DNA from: Henricia sp. BOLD:AAB3569
Lineage: Eukaryota; Echinodermata; Asteroidea; Spinulosida; Echinasteridae
NCBI GenBank assembly: GCA_037783545.1
Contig: JBBELK010000296.1
Coordinates: 186,001 to 250,000 of the forward strand
Length of the DNA stretch: 64,000 bases
Direction of reading: 5' to 3'
The notes under the pieces: model-generated
The model's input: only the letters and a program-made list of their open reading frames with translations
Told to the model about the DNA's origin: nothing
The model's database searches: none
Shown here: one piece after another, positions 22,401 to 35,900 of the stretch
Position numbering within the stretch: position 1 is the first letter of the stretch
Layout: each line of letters begins with the position of its first letter
Position numbers and translations under genes: made by a program

Positions 22401-25400
22401 GGACGAAACTAGCAAAAACTCCCTGCCGGCACATTTTTTGCACAGGCATACGCCGCTTTCGATAAACATTGCGTCTGAAGCGGTCGCTATTTTGGAACTG
22501 AAGGAATTTCCAGACAAACTTCAAATTTTGCCTGCTTAAACAACTCTATATCCCAAACGTGTTCTGCAAATTTCAGCAATTTCCCGTTTAAACCGATCGA
22601 GTTATGGGCGAATCTAGCAAAAACTCACTGCGGCACATTTTTTTGCACAAGCAGACGCTGCTTTCGGAAAACATTGCGTATGAAGTGGTCGCTATTTTGG
22701 AACTGAAGGAATTTCCAGACAAATTTTAAATTTTGCTTGCTTAAACAACTCTATATCCCAAACGTGTTCTGCAAATTTCAGCAATTTCCCGTTTAAACCG
22801 ACCGAGTTATGGGCGAATCTAGTAAAAACTCCCTGCCGGCACATTTTTTGCACAAGCATACGCCGCTTTCGGGAAACATTGCGTCTGAAGCGTTCGTTAT
22901 TTTGGAACTGAAGGAATTTCCAGACAAACTTCAAATTTGTCCTGCTTAAACAACTCTATATCCCAAACGTGTTCTGTAAATTTCAGCAATTTCCCGTTTA
23001 AACCGACCGAGTTATCGGCGAATCTAGCAAAAACTCCCTGCCGGCACATTTTTTGCACAAGCATACGCCGCTTTCGATAAACATTGCGTCTGAAGCGGTC
23101 GCTATTTTGGAACTGAAGGAATTTCCAGACAAACTTCAAATTTTGCCTGCTTAAACAACTCTATATCCCAAACGTGTTCTGCAAATTTCAGCAATTTCCC
23201 GTTTAAACCGATCGAGTTATGGACGAAACTAGCAAAAACTCCCTGCCGGCACATTTTTTGCACAGGCATACACCGCTTTCGATAAACATTGCGTCTGAAG
23301 CGGTCGCTATTTTGGAACTGAAGGCATTTCCAGACAAACTTCAAATTTTGCCTGCTTAAACAACTCTATATCCCAAACGTGTTCTGCAAATTTCAGCAAT
23401 TTCCCGTTTAAACCGATCGAGTTATGGGCGAATCTAGCAAAAACTCCCTGCGGCACATTTTTTTGCACAAGCAGACGCTGCTTTCGGAAAACATTGCGTA
23501 TGAAGTGGTCGCTATTTTGGAACTGAAGGAATTTCCAGACAAATTTCAAATTTTGCTTGCTTAAACAACTCTATATCCCAAACGTGTTCTGCAAATTTCA
23601 GCAATTTCCCGTTTAAACCGACCGAGTTATGGGCGAATCTAGTAAAAACTCCCTGCCGGCACATTTTTTGCACAAGCATACGCCGCTTTCGGGAAACATT
23701 GCGTCTGAAGCGTTCGCTATTTTGGAACTGAAGGAATTTCCAGACAAACTTCAAATTTGTCCTGCTTAAACAACTCTATATCCCAAACGTGTTCTGTAAA
23801 TTTCAGCAATTTCCCGTTTAAACCGACCGAGTTATCGCCGAATCTAGCAAAATATCCCTGCCGGCACAGTTTTCGCACAAACAGACGCCGCATTCGGAAA
23901 ACATTGCGTATGAAGTGGTCGCTATTTTGGAACTGAAGGAATTTCCAGACAAACTTCAAATTTTGCCTGCTTAAACAACTCTATATCCCAAACGTGTTCT
24001 GCAAATTTCAGCAATTTCCCGTTTAAACCGATCGAGTTATGGACGAAACTAGCAAAAACTCCCTGCCGGCACATTTTTTGCACAGGCATACGCCGCTTTC
24101 GATAAACATTGCGTCTGAAGCGGTCGCTATTTTGGAACTGAAGGCATTTCCAGACAAACTTCAAATTTTGCCTGCTTAAACAACTCTATATCCCAAACGT
24201 GTTCTGCAAATTTCAGCAATTTCCCGTTTAAACCGATCGAGTTATGGGCGAATCTAGCAAAAACTCCCTGCGGCACATTTTTTTGCACAAGCAGACGCTG
24301 CTTTCGGAAAACATTGCGTATGAAGTGGTCGCTATTTTGGAACTGAAGGAATTTCCAGACAAATTTCAAATTTTGCTTGCTTAAACAACTCTATATCCCA
24401 AACGTGTTCTGCAAATTTCAGCAATTTCCCGTTTAAACCGACCGAGTTATGGGCGAATCTAGTAAAAACTCCCTGCCGGCACATTTTTTGCACAAGCATA
24501 CGCCGCTTTCGGGAAACATTGCGTCTGAAGCGTTCGCTATTTTGGAACTGAAGGAATTTCCAGACAAACTTCAAATTTGTCCTGCTTAAACAACTCTATA
24601 TCCCAAACGTGTTCTGTAAATTTCAGCAATTTCCCGTTTAAACCAACCGAGTTATCGCCGAATCTAGCAAAATATCCCTGCCGGCACAGTTTTCGCACAA
24701 ACAGACGCCGCATTCGGAAAACATTGCGTATGAAGTGGTCGCTATTTTGGAACTGAAGGAATTTCCAGACAAACTTCAAATTTTGCCTGCTTAAACAACT
24801 CTATATCCCATAACGTGTTCTGCAAATTTCAGCAATTTCCCGTTTAAACTGATCGAGTTATGGACGAAACTAGCAAAAACTCCCTGCCGGCACATTTTTT
24901 GCACAGGCATACGCCGCTTTCGATAAACATTGCGTCTGAAGCGGTCGCTATTTTGGAACTGAAGGAATTTCCAGACAAACTTCAAATTTTGCCTGCTTAA
25001 ACAACTCTATATCCCAAACGTGTTCTGCAAATTTCAGCAATTTCCCGTTTAAACCGATCGAGTTATGGGCGAATCTAGCAAAAACTCCCTGCGGCACATT
25101 TTTTTGCACAAGCAGACGCTGCTTTCGGAAAACATTGCGTATGAAGTGGTCGCTATTTTGGAACTGAAGGAATTTCCAGACAAATTTCAAATTTTGCTTG
25201 CTTAAACAACTCTATATCCCAAACGTGTTCTGCAAATTTCAGCAATTTCCCGTTTAAACCGACCGAGTTATCGGCGAATCTAGCAAAAACTCCCTGCCGG
25301 CACATTTTTTGCACAAGCATACGCCGCTTTCGATAAACATTGCGTCTGAAGCGGTCGCTATTTTGGAACTGAAGGAATTTCCAGACAAACTTCAAATTTT

Positions 25401-25630
25401 TCCTGCTTAAACAACTCTATATCCCAAACGTGTTCTGCAAATTTCAGCAATTTCCCGTTTAAACCGACCGAGTTATCGCCGAATCTAGCAAAATATCCCT
25501 GCCGGCACAGTTTTCGCACAAACAGACTCCGCATTCGGAAAACATTGCGTATGAAGTGGTCGCTATTTTGGAACTGAAGGAATTTCCAGACAAACTTCAA
25601 ATTTTGCCTGCTTAAACAACTCTATATCCC
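19479..25630. repeat. Third, rearranged HOR copy
   Basis: Order is E B* C A E chimera, A B C D, A B, A A B C D, A B C D E, B C D E, B* C A E (30 monomers). From about 20.6 kb it follows the 24-mer, but five monomers (C D A A B, 1025 bp) present at 16404-17428 are missing after the B at 22350. The part 22.6-25.6 kb matches 17.4-20.5 kb at a constant offset of 5126 bp. The C monomer at 22555 carries private changes at 22627 (C to A) and 22727 (C to T). Confidence 0.85.
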
Positions 25631-26655
25631 AAACGTGTTCTGCAAATTTCAGCAATTTCCCGTTTAAACCGATCGAGTTATGGGCGAATCTAGCAAAAAC
25701 TCCCTGCGGCACATTTTTTTGCACAAGCAGACGCTGCTTTCGGAAAACATTGCGTATGAAGTGGTCGCTATTTTGGAACTGAAGGAATTTCCAGACAAAT
25801 TTCAAATTTTGCTTGCTTAAACAACTCTATATCCCAAACGTGTTCTGCAAATTTCAGCAATTTCCCGTTTAAACCGACCGAGTTATGGGCGAATCTAGTA
25901 AAAACTCCCTGCCGGCACATTTTTTGCACAAGCATACGCCGCTTTCGGGAAACATTGCGTCTGAAGCGTTCGCTATTTTGGAACTGAAGGAATTTCCAGA
26001 CAAACTTCAAATTTTTCCTGCTTAAACAACTCTATATCCCAAACGTGTTCTGCAAATTTCAGCAATTTCCCGTTTAAACCGACCGAGTTATGGGCGAATC
26101 TAGTAAAAACTCCCTGCCGGCACATTTTTTGCACAAGCATACGCCGCTTTCAGGAAACATTGCGTCTGAAGCGGTCGCTATTTTGGAACTGAAGGAATTT
26201 CCAGACAAATTTCAAATTTTGCCTGCTTAAACAACTCTATATCCCAAACGTGTTCTGCAAATTTCAGCAATTTCCCGTTTAAACCGATCGAGTTATGGGC
26301 GAATCTAGCAAAAACTCCCTGCGGCACATTTGTTTGCACAAACAGACGCCGCTTTCGGAAAACAATGCGTATAAAGTGGTCGCTATTTTGGAACTGAAGG
26401 AATTTCCAGACAAATTTCAAATTTTGCTTGCTTAAACAACTCTATATCCCAAACGTGTTCTGCAAATTTCAGCAATTTCCCGTTTAAACCGACCGAGTTA
26501 TGGGCGAATCTAGTAAAAACTCCCTGCCGGCACATTTTTTGCACAAGCATACGCCGCTTTCGGGAAACATTGCGTCTGAAGCGTTCGCTATTTTGGAACT
26601 GAAGGAATTTCCAGACAAACTTCAAATTTGTCCTGCTTAAACAACTCTATATCCC

Positions 26656-26860
26656 AAACGTGTTCTGCAAATTTCAGCAATTTCCCGTTAAAACCGACCG
26701 AGTTATGGACGAAACTAGCAAAAACTCCCTGCCGGCACATTTTTTGCACAGGCAGACGCTGCTTTCGGAAAACATTGCGTATGAAGTGGTCGCTATTTTG
26801 GAACTGAAGGAATTTCCAGACAAATTTCAAATTTTGCTTGCTTAAACAACTCTATATCCC
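26656..26860. repeat. Chimeric monomer B-to-C with cccgttaaaacc variant
   Basis: The left part is B-like (ttatggacgaaac, cacaggc) and the right part is C (cagacgctgc, ttcggaaaac, gcgtatgaag, aaatttcaaattttgcttg). A private T to A gives cccgttaaaacc, which destroys the GTTTAAAC palindrome. Identical copies occur at 31167, 46545 and 59052 and an indel-damaged one at 44696, always between two D monomers in the C-D-D'-C'-D-chimera-D unit. Confidence 0.8.
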
Positions 26861-29320
26861 AAACGTGTTCTGCAAATTTCAGCAATTTCCCGTTTAAACC
26901 GACCGAGTTATGGGCGAATCTAGTAAAAACTCCCTGCCGGCACATTTTTTGCACAAGCATACGCCGCTTTCGGGAAACATTGCGTCTGAAGCGTTCGCTA
27001 TTTTGGAACTGAAGGAATTTCCAGACAAACTTCAAATTTGTCCTGCTTAAACAACTCTATATCCCAAACGTGTTCTGTAAATTTCAGCAATTTCCCGTTT
27101 AAACCGACCGAGTTATCGGCGAATCTAGCAAAAACTCCCTGCCGGCACATTTTTTGCACAAGCATACGCCGCTTTCGATAAACATTGCGTCTGAAGCGGT
27201 CGCTATTTTGGAACTGAAGGAATTTCCAGACAAACTTCAAATTTTTCCTGCTTAAACAACTCTATATCCCAAACGTGTTCTGCAAATTTCAGCAATTTCC
27301 CGTTTAAACCGACCGAGTTATGGGCGAATCTAGTAAAAACTCCCTGCCGGCACATTTTTTGCACAAGCATACGCCGCTTTCGGGAAACATTGCGTCTGAA
27401 GCGTTCGCTATTTTGGAACTGAAGGAATTTCCAGACAAACTTCAAATTTGTCCTGCTTAAACAACTCTATATCCCAAACGTGTTCTGTAAATTTCAGCAA
27501 TTTCCCGTTTAAACCGACCGAGTTATCGGCGAATCTAGCAAAAACTCCCTGCCGGCACATTTTTTGCACAAGCATACGCCGCTTTCGATAAACATTGCGT
27601 CTGAAGCGGTCGCAATTTTGGAACTGAAGGAATTTCCAGACAAACTTCAAATTTTTCCTGCTTAAACAACTCTATATCCCAAACGTGTTCTGCAAATTTC
27701 AGCAATTTCCCGTTTAAACCGATCGAGTTATGGGCGAATCTAGCAAAAACTCCCTGCGGCACATTTTTTTGCACAAGCAGACGCTGCTTTCGGAAAACAT
27801 TGCGTATGAAGTGGTCGCTATTTTGGAACTGAAGGAATTTCCAGACAAATTTCAAATTTTGCTTGCTTAAACAACTCTATATTCCAAACGTGTTCTGCAA
27901 ATTTCAGCAATTTCCCGTTTAAACCGACCGAGTTATGGGCGAATCTAGTAAAAACTCCCTGCCGGCACATTTTTTGCACAAGCATACGCCGCTTTCGGGA
28001 AACATTGCGTCTGAAGCGTTCGCTATTTTGGAACTGAAGGAATTTCCAGACAAACTTCAAATTTGTCCTGCTTAAACAACTCTATATCCCAAACGTGTTC
28101 TGCAAATTTCAGCAATTTCCCGTTTAAACCGATCGAGTTATGGACGAAACTAGCAAAAACTCCCTGCCGGCACATTTTTTGCACAGGCATACGCCGCTTT
28201 CGATAAACATTGCGTCTGAAGCGGTCGCTATTTTGGAACTGAAGGAATTTCCAGACAAACTTCAAATTTTGCCTGCTTAAACAACTCTATATCCCAAACG
28301 TGTTCTGCAAATTTCAGCAATTTCCCGTTTAAACCGATCGAGTTATGGGCGAATCTAGCAAAAACTCCCTGCGGCACATTTTTTTGCACAAGCAGACGCT
28401 GCTTTCGGAAAACATTGCGTATGAAGTGGTCGCTATTTTGGAACTGAAGGAATTTCCAGACAAATTTCAAATTTTGCTTGCTTAAACAACTCTATATCCC
28501 AAACGTGTTCTGCAAATTTCAGCAATTTCCCGTTTAAACCGACCGAGTTATGGGCGAATCTAGTAAAAACTCCCTGCCGGCACATTTTTTGCACAAGCAT
28601 ACGCCGCTTTCGGGATACATTGCGTCTGAAGCGTTCGCTATTTTGGAACTGAAGGAATTTCCAGACAAACTTCAAATTTGTCCTGCTTAAACAACTCTAT
28701 ATCCCAAACGTGTTCTGTAAATTTCAGCAATTTCCCGTTTAAACCGACCGAGTTATCGGCGAATCTAGCAAAAACTCCCTGCCGGCACATTTTTTGCACA
28801 AGCATACGCCGCTTTCGATAAACATTGCGTCTGAAGCGGTCGCTATTTTGGAACTGAAGGAATTTCCAGACAAACTTCAAATTTTGCCTGCTTAAACAAC
28901 TCTATATCCCAAACGTGTTCTGCAAATTTCAGCAATTTCCCGTTTAAACCGATCGAGTTATGGACGAAACTAGCAAAAACTCCCTGCCGGCACATTTTTT
29001 GCACAGGCATACACCGCTTTCGATAAACATTGCGTCTGAAGCGGTCGCTATTTTGGAACTGAAGGCATTTCCAGACAAACTTCAAATTTTGCCTGCTTAA
29101 ACAACTCTATATCCCAAACGTGTTCTGCAAATTTCAGCAATTTCCCGTTTAAACCGATCGAGTTATGGGCGAATCTAGCAAAAACTCCCTGCGGCACATT
29201 TTTTTGCACAAGCAGACGCTGCTTTCGGAAAACATTGCGTATGAAGTGGTCGCTATTTTGGAACTGAAGGAATTTCCAGACAAATTTCAAATTTTGCTTG
29301 CTTAAACAACTCTATATCCC

Positions 29321-29525
29321 AAACGTGTTCTGCAAATTTCAGCAATTTCCCGTTTAAACCGACCGAGTTATGGGCGAATCTAGTAAAAACTCCCTGCCGG
29401 CACATTTTTTGCACAAGCATACGCCGCTTTCGATAAACATTGCGTCTGAAGCGGTCGCTATTTTGGAACTGAAGGAATTTCCAGACAAACTTTAAATTTT
29501 TCCTGCTTAAACAACTCTATATCCC
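29321..29525. repeat. Chimeric monomer D-to-A
   Basis: The left part is D (ttatgggcgaatc, ctagtaaaaac) and the right part is A (ttcgataaac, gcggtcgc, atttttcctg), with the switch after the T-run. Similar chimeras occur at 35676 and 51055 (linked by the 10.7 kb repeat), and a damaged one at 42841-43049. The copy at 29321 has the private change aaactttaaat near 29493. Confidence 0.8.
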
Positions 29526-29935
29526 AAACGTGTTCTGCAAATTTCAGCAATTTCCCGTTTAAACCGATCGAGTTATGGACGAAACTAGCAAAAACTCCCT
29601 GCCGGCACATTTTTTGCACAGGCATACGCCGCTTTCGATAAACATTGCGTCTGAAGCGGTCGCTATTTTGGAACTGAAGGAATTTCCAGACAAACTTCAA
29701 ATTTTGCCTGCTTAAACAACTCTATATCCCAAACGTGTTCGGCAAATTTCAGCAATTTCCCGTTTAAACCGACCGAGTTATCGCCGAATCTAGCAAAATA
29801 TCCCTGCCGGCACAGTTTTCGCACAAACAGACGCCGCATTCGGAAAACATTGCGTATGAAGTGGTCGCTATTTTGGAACTGAAGGAATTTCCAGACAAAC
29901 TTCAAATTTTGCCTGCTTAAACAACTCTATATCCC

Positions 29936-32900
29936 ATAACGTGTTCTGCAAATTTCAGCAATTTCCCGTTTAAACTGATCGAGTTATGGACGAAACTAGC
30001 AAAAACTCCCTGCCGGCACATTTTTTGCACAGGCATACGCCGCTTTCGATAAACATTGCGTCTGAAGCGGTCGCTATTTTGGAACTGAAGGAATTTCCAG
30101 ACAAACTTCAAATTTTTCCTGCTTAAACAACTCTATATCCCAAACGTGTTCTGCAAATTTCAGCAATTTCCCGTTTAAACCGATCGAGTTATGGGCGAAT
30201 CTAGCAAAAACTCCCTGCGGCACATTTTTTTGCACAAGCAGACGCTGCTTTCGGAAAACATTGCGTATGAAGTGGTCGCTATTTTGGAACTGAAGGAATT
30301 TCCAGACAAATTTCAAATTTTGCTTGCTTAAACAACTCTATATCCCAAACGTGTTCTGCAAATTTCAGCAATTTCCCGTTTAAACCGACCGAGTTATGGG
30401 CGAATCTAGTAAAAACTCCCTGCCGGCACATTTTTTGCACAAGCATACGCCGCTTTCGGGAAACATTGCGTCTGAAGCGTTCGCTATTTTGGAACTGAAG
30501 GAATTTCCAGACAAACTTCAAATTTTTCCTGCTTAAACAACTCTATATCCCAAACGTGTTCTGCAAATTTCAGCAATTTCCCGTTTAAACCGACCGAGTT
30601 ATGGGCGAATCTAGTAAAAACTCCCTGCCGGCACATTTTTTGCACAAGCATACGCCGCTTTCAGGAAACATTGCGTCTGAAGCGGTCGCTATTTTGGAAC
30701 TGAAGGAATTTCCAGACAAATTTCAAATTTTGCCTGCTTAAACAACTCTATATCCCAAACGTGTTCTGCAAATTTCAGCAATTTCCCGTTTAAACCGATC
30801 GAGTTATGGGCGAATCTAGCAAAAACTCCCTGCGGCACATTTGTTTGCACAAACAGACGCCGCTTTCGGAAAACAATGCGTATAAAGTGGTCGCTATTTT
30901 GGAACTGAAGGAATTTCCAGACAAATTTCAAATTTTGCTTGCTTAAACAACTCTATATCCCAAACGTGTTCTGCAAATTTCAGCAATTTCCCGTTTAAAC
31001 CGACCGAGTTATGGGCGAATCTAGTAAAAACTCCCTGCCGGCACATTTTTTGCACAAGCATACGCCGCTTTCGGGAAACATTGCGTCTGAAGCGTTCGCT
31101 ATTTTGGAACTGAAGGAATTTCCAGACAAACTTCAAATTTGTCCTGCTTAAACAACTCTATATCCCAAACGTGTTCTGCAAATTTCAGCAATTTCCCGTT
31201 AAAACCGACCGAGTTATGGACGAAACTAGCAAAAACTCCCTGCCGGCACATTTTTTGCACAGGCAGACGCTGCTTTCGGAAAACATTGCGTATGAAGTGG
31301 TCGCTATTTTGGAACTGAAGGAATTTCCAGACAAATTTCAAATTTTGCTTGCTTAAACAACTCTATATCCCAAACGTGTTCTGCAAATTTCAGCAATTTC
31401 CCGTTTAAACCGACCGAGTTATGGGCGAATCTAGTAAAAACTCCCTGCCGGCACATTTTTTGCACAAGCATACGCCGCTTTCGGGAAACATTGCGTCTGA
31501 AGCGTTCGCTATTTTGGAACTGAAGGAATTTCCAGACAAACTTCAAATTTGTCCTGCTTAAACAACTCTATATCCCAAACGTGTTCTGTAAATTTCAGCA
31601 ATTTCCCGTTTAAACCGACCGAGTTATCGGCGAATCTAGCAAAAACTCCCTGCCGGCACATTTTTTGCACAAGCATACGCCGCTTTCGATAAACATTGCG
31701 TCTGAAGCGGTCGCTATTTTGGAACTGAAGGAATTTCCAGACAAACTTCAATTTTTTCCTGCTTAAACAACTCTATATCCCAAACGTGTTCTGCAAATTT
31801 CAGCAATTTCCCGTTTAAACCGACCGAGTTATGGGCGAATCTAGTAAAAACTCCCTGCCGGCACATTTTTTGCACAAGCATACGCCGCTTTCGGGAAACA
31901 TTGCGTCTGAAGCGTTCGCTATTTTGGAACTGAAGGAATTTCCAGACAAACTTCAAATTTGTCCTGCTTAAACAACTCTATATCCCAAACGTGTTCTGTA
32001 AATTTCAGCAATTTCCCGTTTAAACCGACCGAGTTATCGGCGAATCTAGCAAAAACTCCCTGCCGGCACATTTTTTGCACAAGCATACGCCGCTTTCGAT
32101 AAACATTGCGTCTGAAGCGGTCGCTATTTTGGAACTGAAGGAATTTCCAGACAAACTTCAAATTTTTCCTGCTTAAACAACTCTATATCCCAAACGTGTT
32201 CTGCAAATTTCAGCAATTTCCCGTTTAAACCGACCGAGTTATCGCCGAATCTAGCAAAATATCCCTGCCGGCACAGTTTTCGCACAAACAGACGCCGCAT
32301 TCGGAAAACATTGCGTATGAAGTGGTCGCTATTTTGGAACTGAAGGAATTTCCAGACAAATTTCAAATTTTGCTTGCTTAAACAACTCTATATCCCAAAC
32401 GTGTTCTGCAAATTTCAGCAATTTCCCGTTTAAACCGACCGAGTTATGGGCGAATCTAGTAAAAACTCCCTGCCGGCACATTTTTTGCACAAGCATACGC
32501 CGCTTTCGGGAAACATTGCGTCTAAAGCGTTCGCTATTTTGGAACTGAAGGAATTTCCAGACAAACTTCAAATTTGTCCTGCTTAAACAACTCTATATCC
32601 CAAACGTGTTCTGTAAATTTCAGCAATTTCCCGTTTAAACCGACCGAGTTATCGGCGAATCTAGCAAAAACTCCCTGCCGGCACATTTTTTGCACAAGCA
32701 TACGCCGCTTTCGATAAACATTGCGTCTGAAGCGGTCGCTATTTTGGAACTGAAGGAATTTCCAGACAAACTTCAAATTTTTCCTGCTTAAACAACTCTA
32801 TATCCCAAACGTGTTCTGCAAATTTCAGCAATTTCCCGTTTAAACCGATCGAGTTATGGACGAAACTAGCAAAAACTCCCTGCCGGCACATTTTTTGCAC

Positions 32901-35900
32901 AGGCATACGCCGCTTTCGATAAACATTGCGTCTGAAGCGGTCGCTATTTTGGAACTGAAGGCATTTCCAGACAAACTTCAAATTTTGCCTGCTTAAACAA
33001 CTCTATATCCCAAACGTGTTCTGCAAATTTCAGCAATTTCCCGTTTAAACCGATCGAGTTATGGGCGAATCTAGCAAAAACTCCCTGCGGCACATTTTTT
33101 TGCACAAGCAGACGCTGCTTTCGGAAAACATTGCGTATGAAGTGGTCGCTATTTTGGAACTGAAAGAATTTCCAGACAAATTTCAAATTTTGCTTGCTTA
33201 AACAACTCTATATTCCAAACGTGTTCTGCAAATTTCAGCAATTTCCCGTTTAAACCGACCGAGTTATGGGCGAATCTAGTAAAAACTCCCTGCCGGCACA
33301 TTTTTTGCACAAGCATACGCCGCTTTCGGGAAACATTGCGTCTGAAGCGTTCGCTATTTTGGAACTGAAGGAATTTCCAGACAAACTTCAAATTTGTCCT
33401 GCTTAAACAACTCTATATCCCAAACGTGTTCTGTAAATTTCAGCAATTTCCCGTTTAAACCGACCGAGTTATCGGCGAATCTAGCAAAAACTCCCTGCCG
33501 GCACATTTTTGCACAAGCATACGCCGCTTTCGATAAACATTGCGTCTGAAGCGGTCGCTATTTTGGAACTGAAGGAATTTCCAGACAAACTTCAAATTTT
33601 TCCTGCTTAAACAACTCTATATCCCAAACGTGTTCTGCAAATTTCAGCAATTTCCCGTTTAAACCGATCGAGTTATGGACGAAACTAGCAAAAACTCCCT
33701 GCCGGCACATTTTTTGCACAGGCATACGCCGCTTTCGATAAACATTGCGTCTGAAGCGGTCGCTATTTTGGAACTGAAGGAATTTCCAGACAAACTTCAA
33801 ATTTTGCCTGCTTAAACAACTCTATATCCCAAACGTGTTCTGCAAATTTCAGCAATTTCCCGTTTAAACCGATCGAGTTATGGGCGAATCTAGCAAAAAC
33901 TCCCTGCGGCACATTTTTTTGCACAAGCAGACGCTGCTTTCGGAAAACATTGCGTATGAAGTGGTCGCTATTTTGGAACTGAAGGAATTTCCAGACAAAT
34001 TTCAAATTTTGCTTGCTTAAACAACTCTATATCCCAAACGTGTTCTGCAAATTTCAGCAATTTCCCGTTTAAACCGACCGAGTTATGGGCGAATCTAGTA
34101 AAAACTCCCTGCCGGCACATTTTTTGCACAAGCATACGCCGCTTTCGGGAAACATTGCGTCTGAAGCGTTCGCTATTTTGGAACTGAAGGAATTTCCAGA
34201 CAAACTTCAAATTTGTCCTGCTTAAACAACTCTATATCCCAAACGTGTTCTGTAAATTTCAGCAATTTCCCGTTTAAACCGACCGAGTTATCGGCGAATC
34301 TAGCAAAAACTCCCTGCCGGCACATTTTTTGCACAAGCATACGCCGCTTTCGATAAACATTGCGTCTGAAGCGGTCGCTATTTTGGAACTGAAGGAATTT
34401 CCAGACAAACTTCAAATTTTGCCTGCTTAAACAACTCTATATCCCAAACGTGTTCTGCAAATTTCAGCAATTTCCCGTTTAAACCGATCGAGTTATGGAC
34501 GAAACTAGCAAAAACTCCCTGCCGGCACATTTTTTGCACAGGCATACGCCGCTTTCGATAAACATTGCGTCTGAAGCGGTCGCTATTTTGGAACTGAAGG
34601 AATTTCAAGACAAACTTCAAATTTTGCCTGCTTAAACAACTCTATATCCCAAACGTGTTCTGCAAATTTCAGCAATTTCCCGTTTAAACCGATCGAGTTA
34701 TGGGCGAATCTAGCAAAAACTCCCTGCGGCACATTTTTTTGCACAAGCAGACGCTGCTTTCGGAAAACATTGCGTATGAAGTGGTCGCTATTTTGGAACT
34801 GAAGGAATTTCCAGACAAATTTCAAATTTTGCTTGCTTAAACAACTCTATATCCCAAACGTGTTCTGCAAATTTCAGCAATTTCCCGTTTAAACCGACCG
34901 AGTTATGGGCGAATCTAGTAAAAACTCCCTGCCGGCACATTTTTTGCACAAGCATACGCCGCTTTCGGGAAACATTGCGTCTGAAGCGTTCGCTATTTTG
35001 GAACTGAAGGAATTTCCAGACAAACTTCAAATTTGTCCTGCTTAAACAACTCTATATCCCAAACGTGTTCTGTAAATTTCAGCAATTTCCCGTTTAAACC
35101 GACCGAGTTATCGGCGAATCTAGCAAAAACTCCCTGCCGGCACATTTTTTGCACAAGCATACGCCGCTTTCGATAAACATTGCGTCTGAAGCGGTCGCTA
35201 TTTTGGAACTGAAGGAATTTCCAGACAAACTTCAAATTTTGCCTGCTTAAACAACTCTATATCCCAAACGTGTTCTGCAAATTTCAGCAATTTCCCGTTT
35301 AAACCGATCGAGTTATGGACGAAACTAGCAAAAACTCCCTGCCGGCACATTTTTTGCACAGGCATACACCGCTTTCGATAAACATTGCGTCTGAAGCGGT
35401 CGCTATTTTGGAACTGAAGGCATTTCCAGACAAACTTCAAATTTTGCCTGCTTAAACAACTCTATATCCCAAACGTGTTCTGCAAATTTCAGCAATTTCC
35501 CGTTTAAACCGATCGAGTTATGGGCGAATCTAGCAAAAACTCCCTGCGGCACATTTTTTTGCACAAGCAGACGCTGCTTTCGGAAAACATTGCGTATGAA
35601 GTGGTCGCTATTTTGGAACTGAAGGAATTTCCAGACAAATTTCAAATTTTGCTTGCTTAAACAACTCTATATCCCAAACGTGTTCTGCAAATTTCAGCAA
35701 TTTCCCGTTTAAACCGACCGAGTTATGGGCGAATCTAGTAAAAACTCCCTGCCGGCACATTTTTTGCACAAGCATACGCCGCTTTCGATAAACATTGCGT
35801 CTGAAGCGGTCGCTATTTTGGAACTGAAGGAATTTCCAGACAAACTTCAAATTTTTCCTGCTTAAACAACTCTATATCCCAAACGTGTTCTGCAAATTTC

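Larger units (their letters stand above)
25631..29935. repeat. Array segment with D', C' and B/C-chimera block
   Basis: Order is C D D' C' D B/C-chimera D A D A C D B C D A B C D/A-chimera B E (21 monomers). The opening heptamer C-D-D'-C'-D-chimera-D is a unit seen again at 30142, 45520 and 58026 and, with indels, at 43667. Private marks that link 27.3-31.6 kb to 40.6-45.1 kb are cgcaatttt at 27613 and 40938 and cgggatac near 28613 and 42146. Confidence 0.85.

Noticed and set aside
27535..27855. A longer 106-residue minus-strand frame here and at 40860-41180
   Set aside because: It arises because the T-to-A change at 27614/40939 and neighbouring family C bases leave a stop-free join in a shifted frame. 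Both copies descend from one duplicated block.
19684..29935. A uniform 5126 bp, 25-monomer HOR defined by equally spaced B* monomers
   Set aside because: The intervals 19684-24809 and 24810-29935 have equal length but share the same monomer order only for the first four monomers, so the equal spacing is at least partly coincidence.
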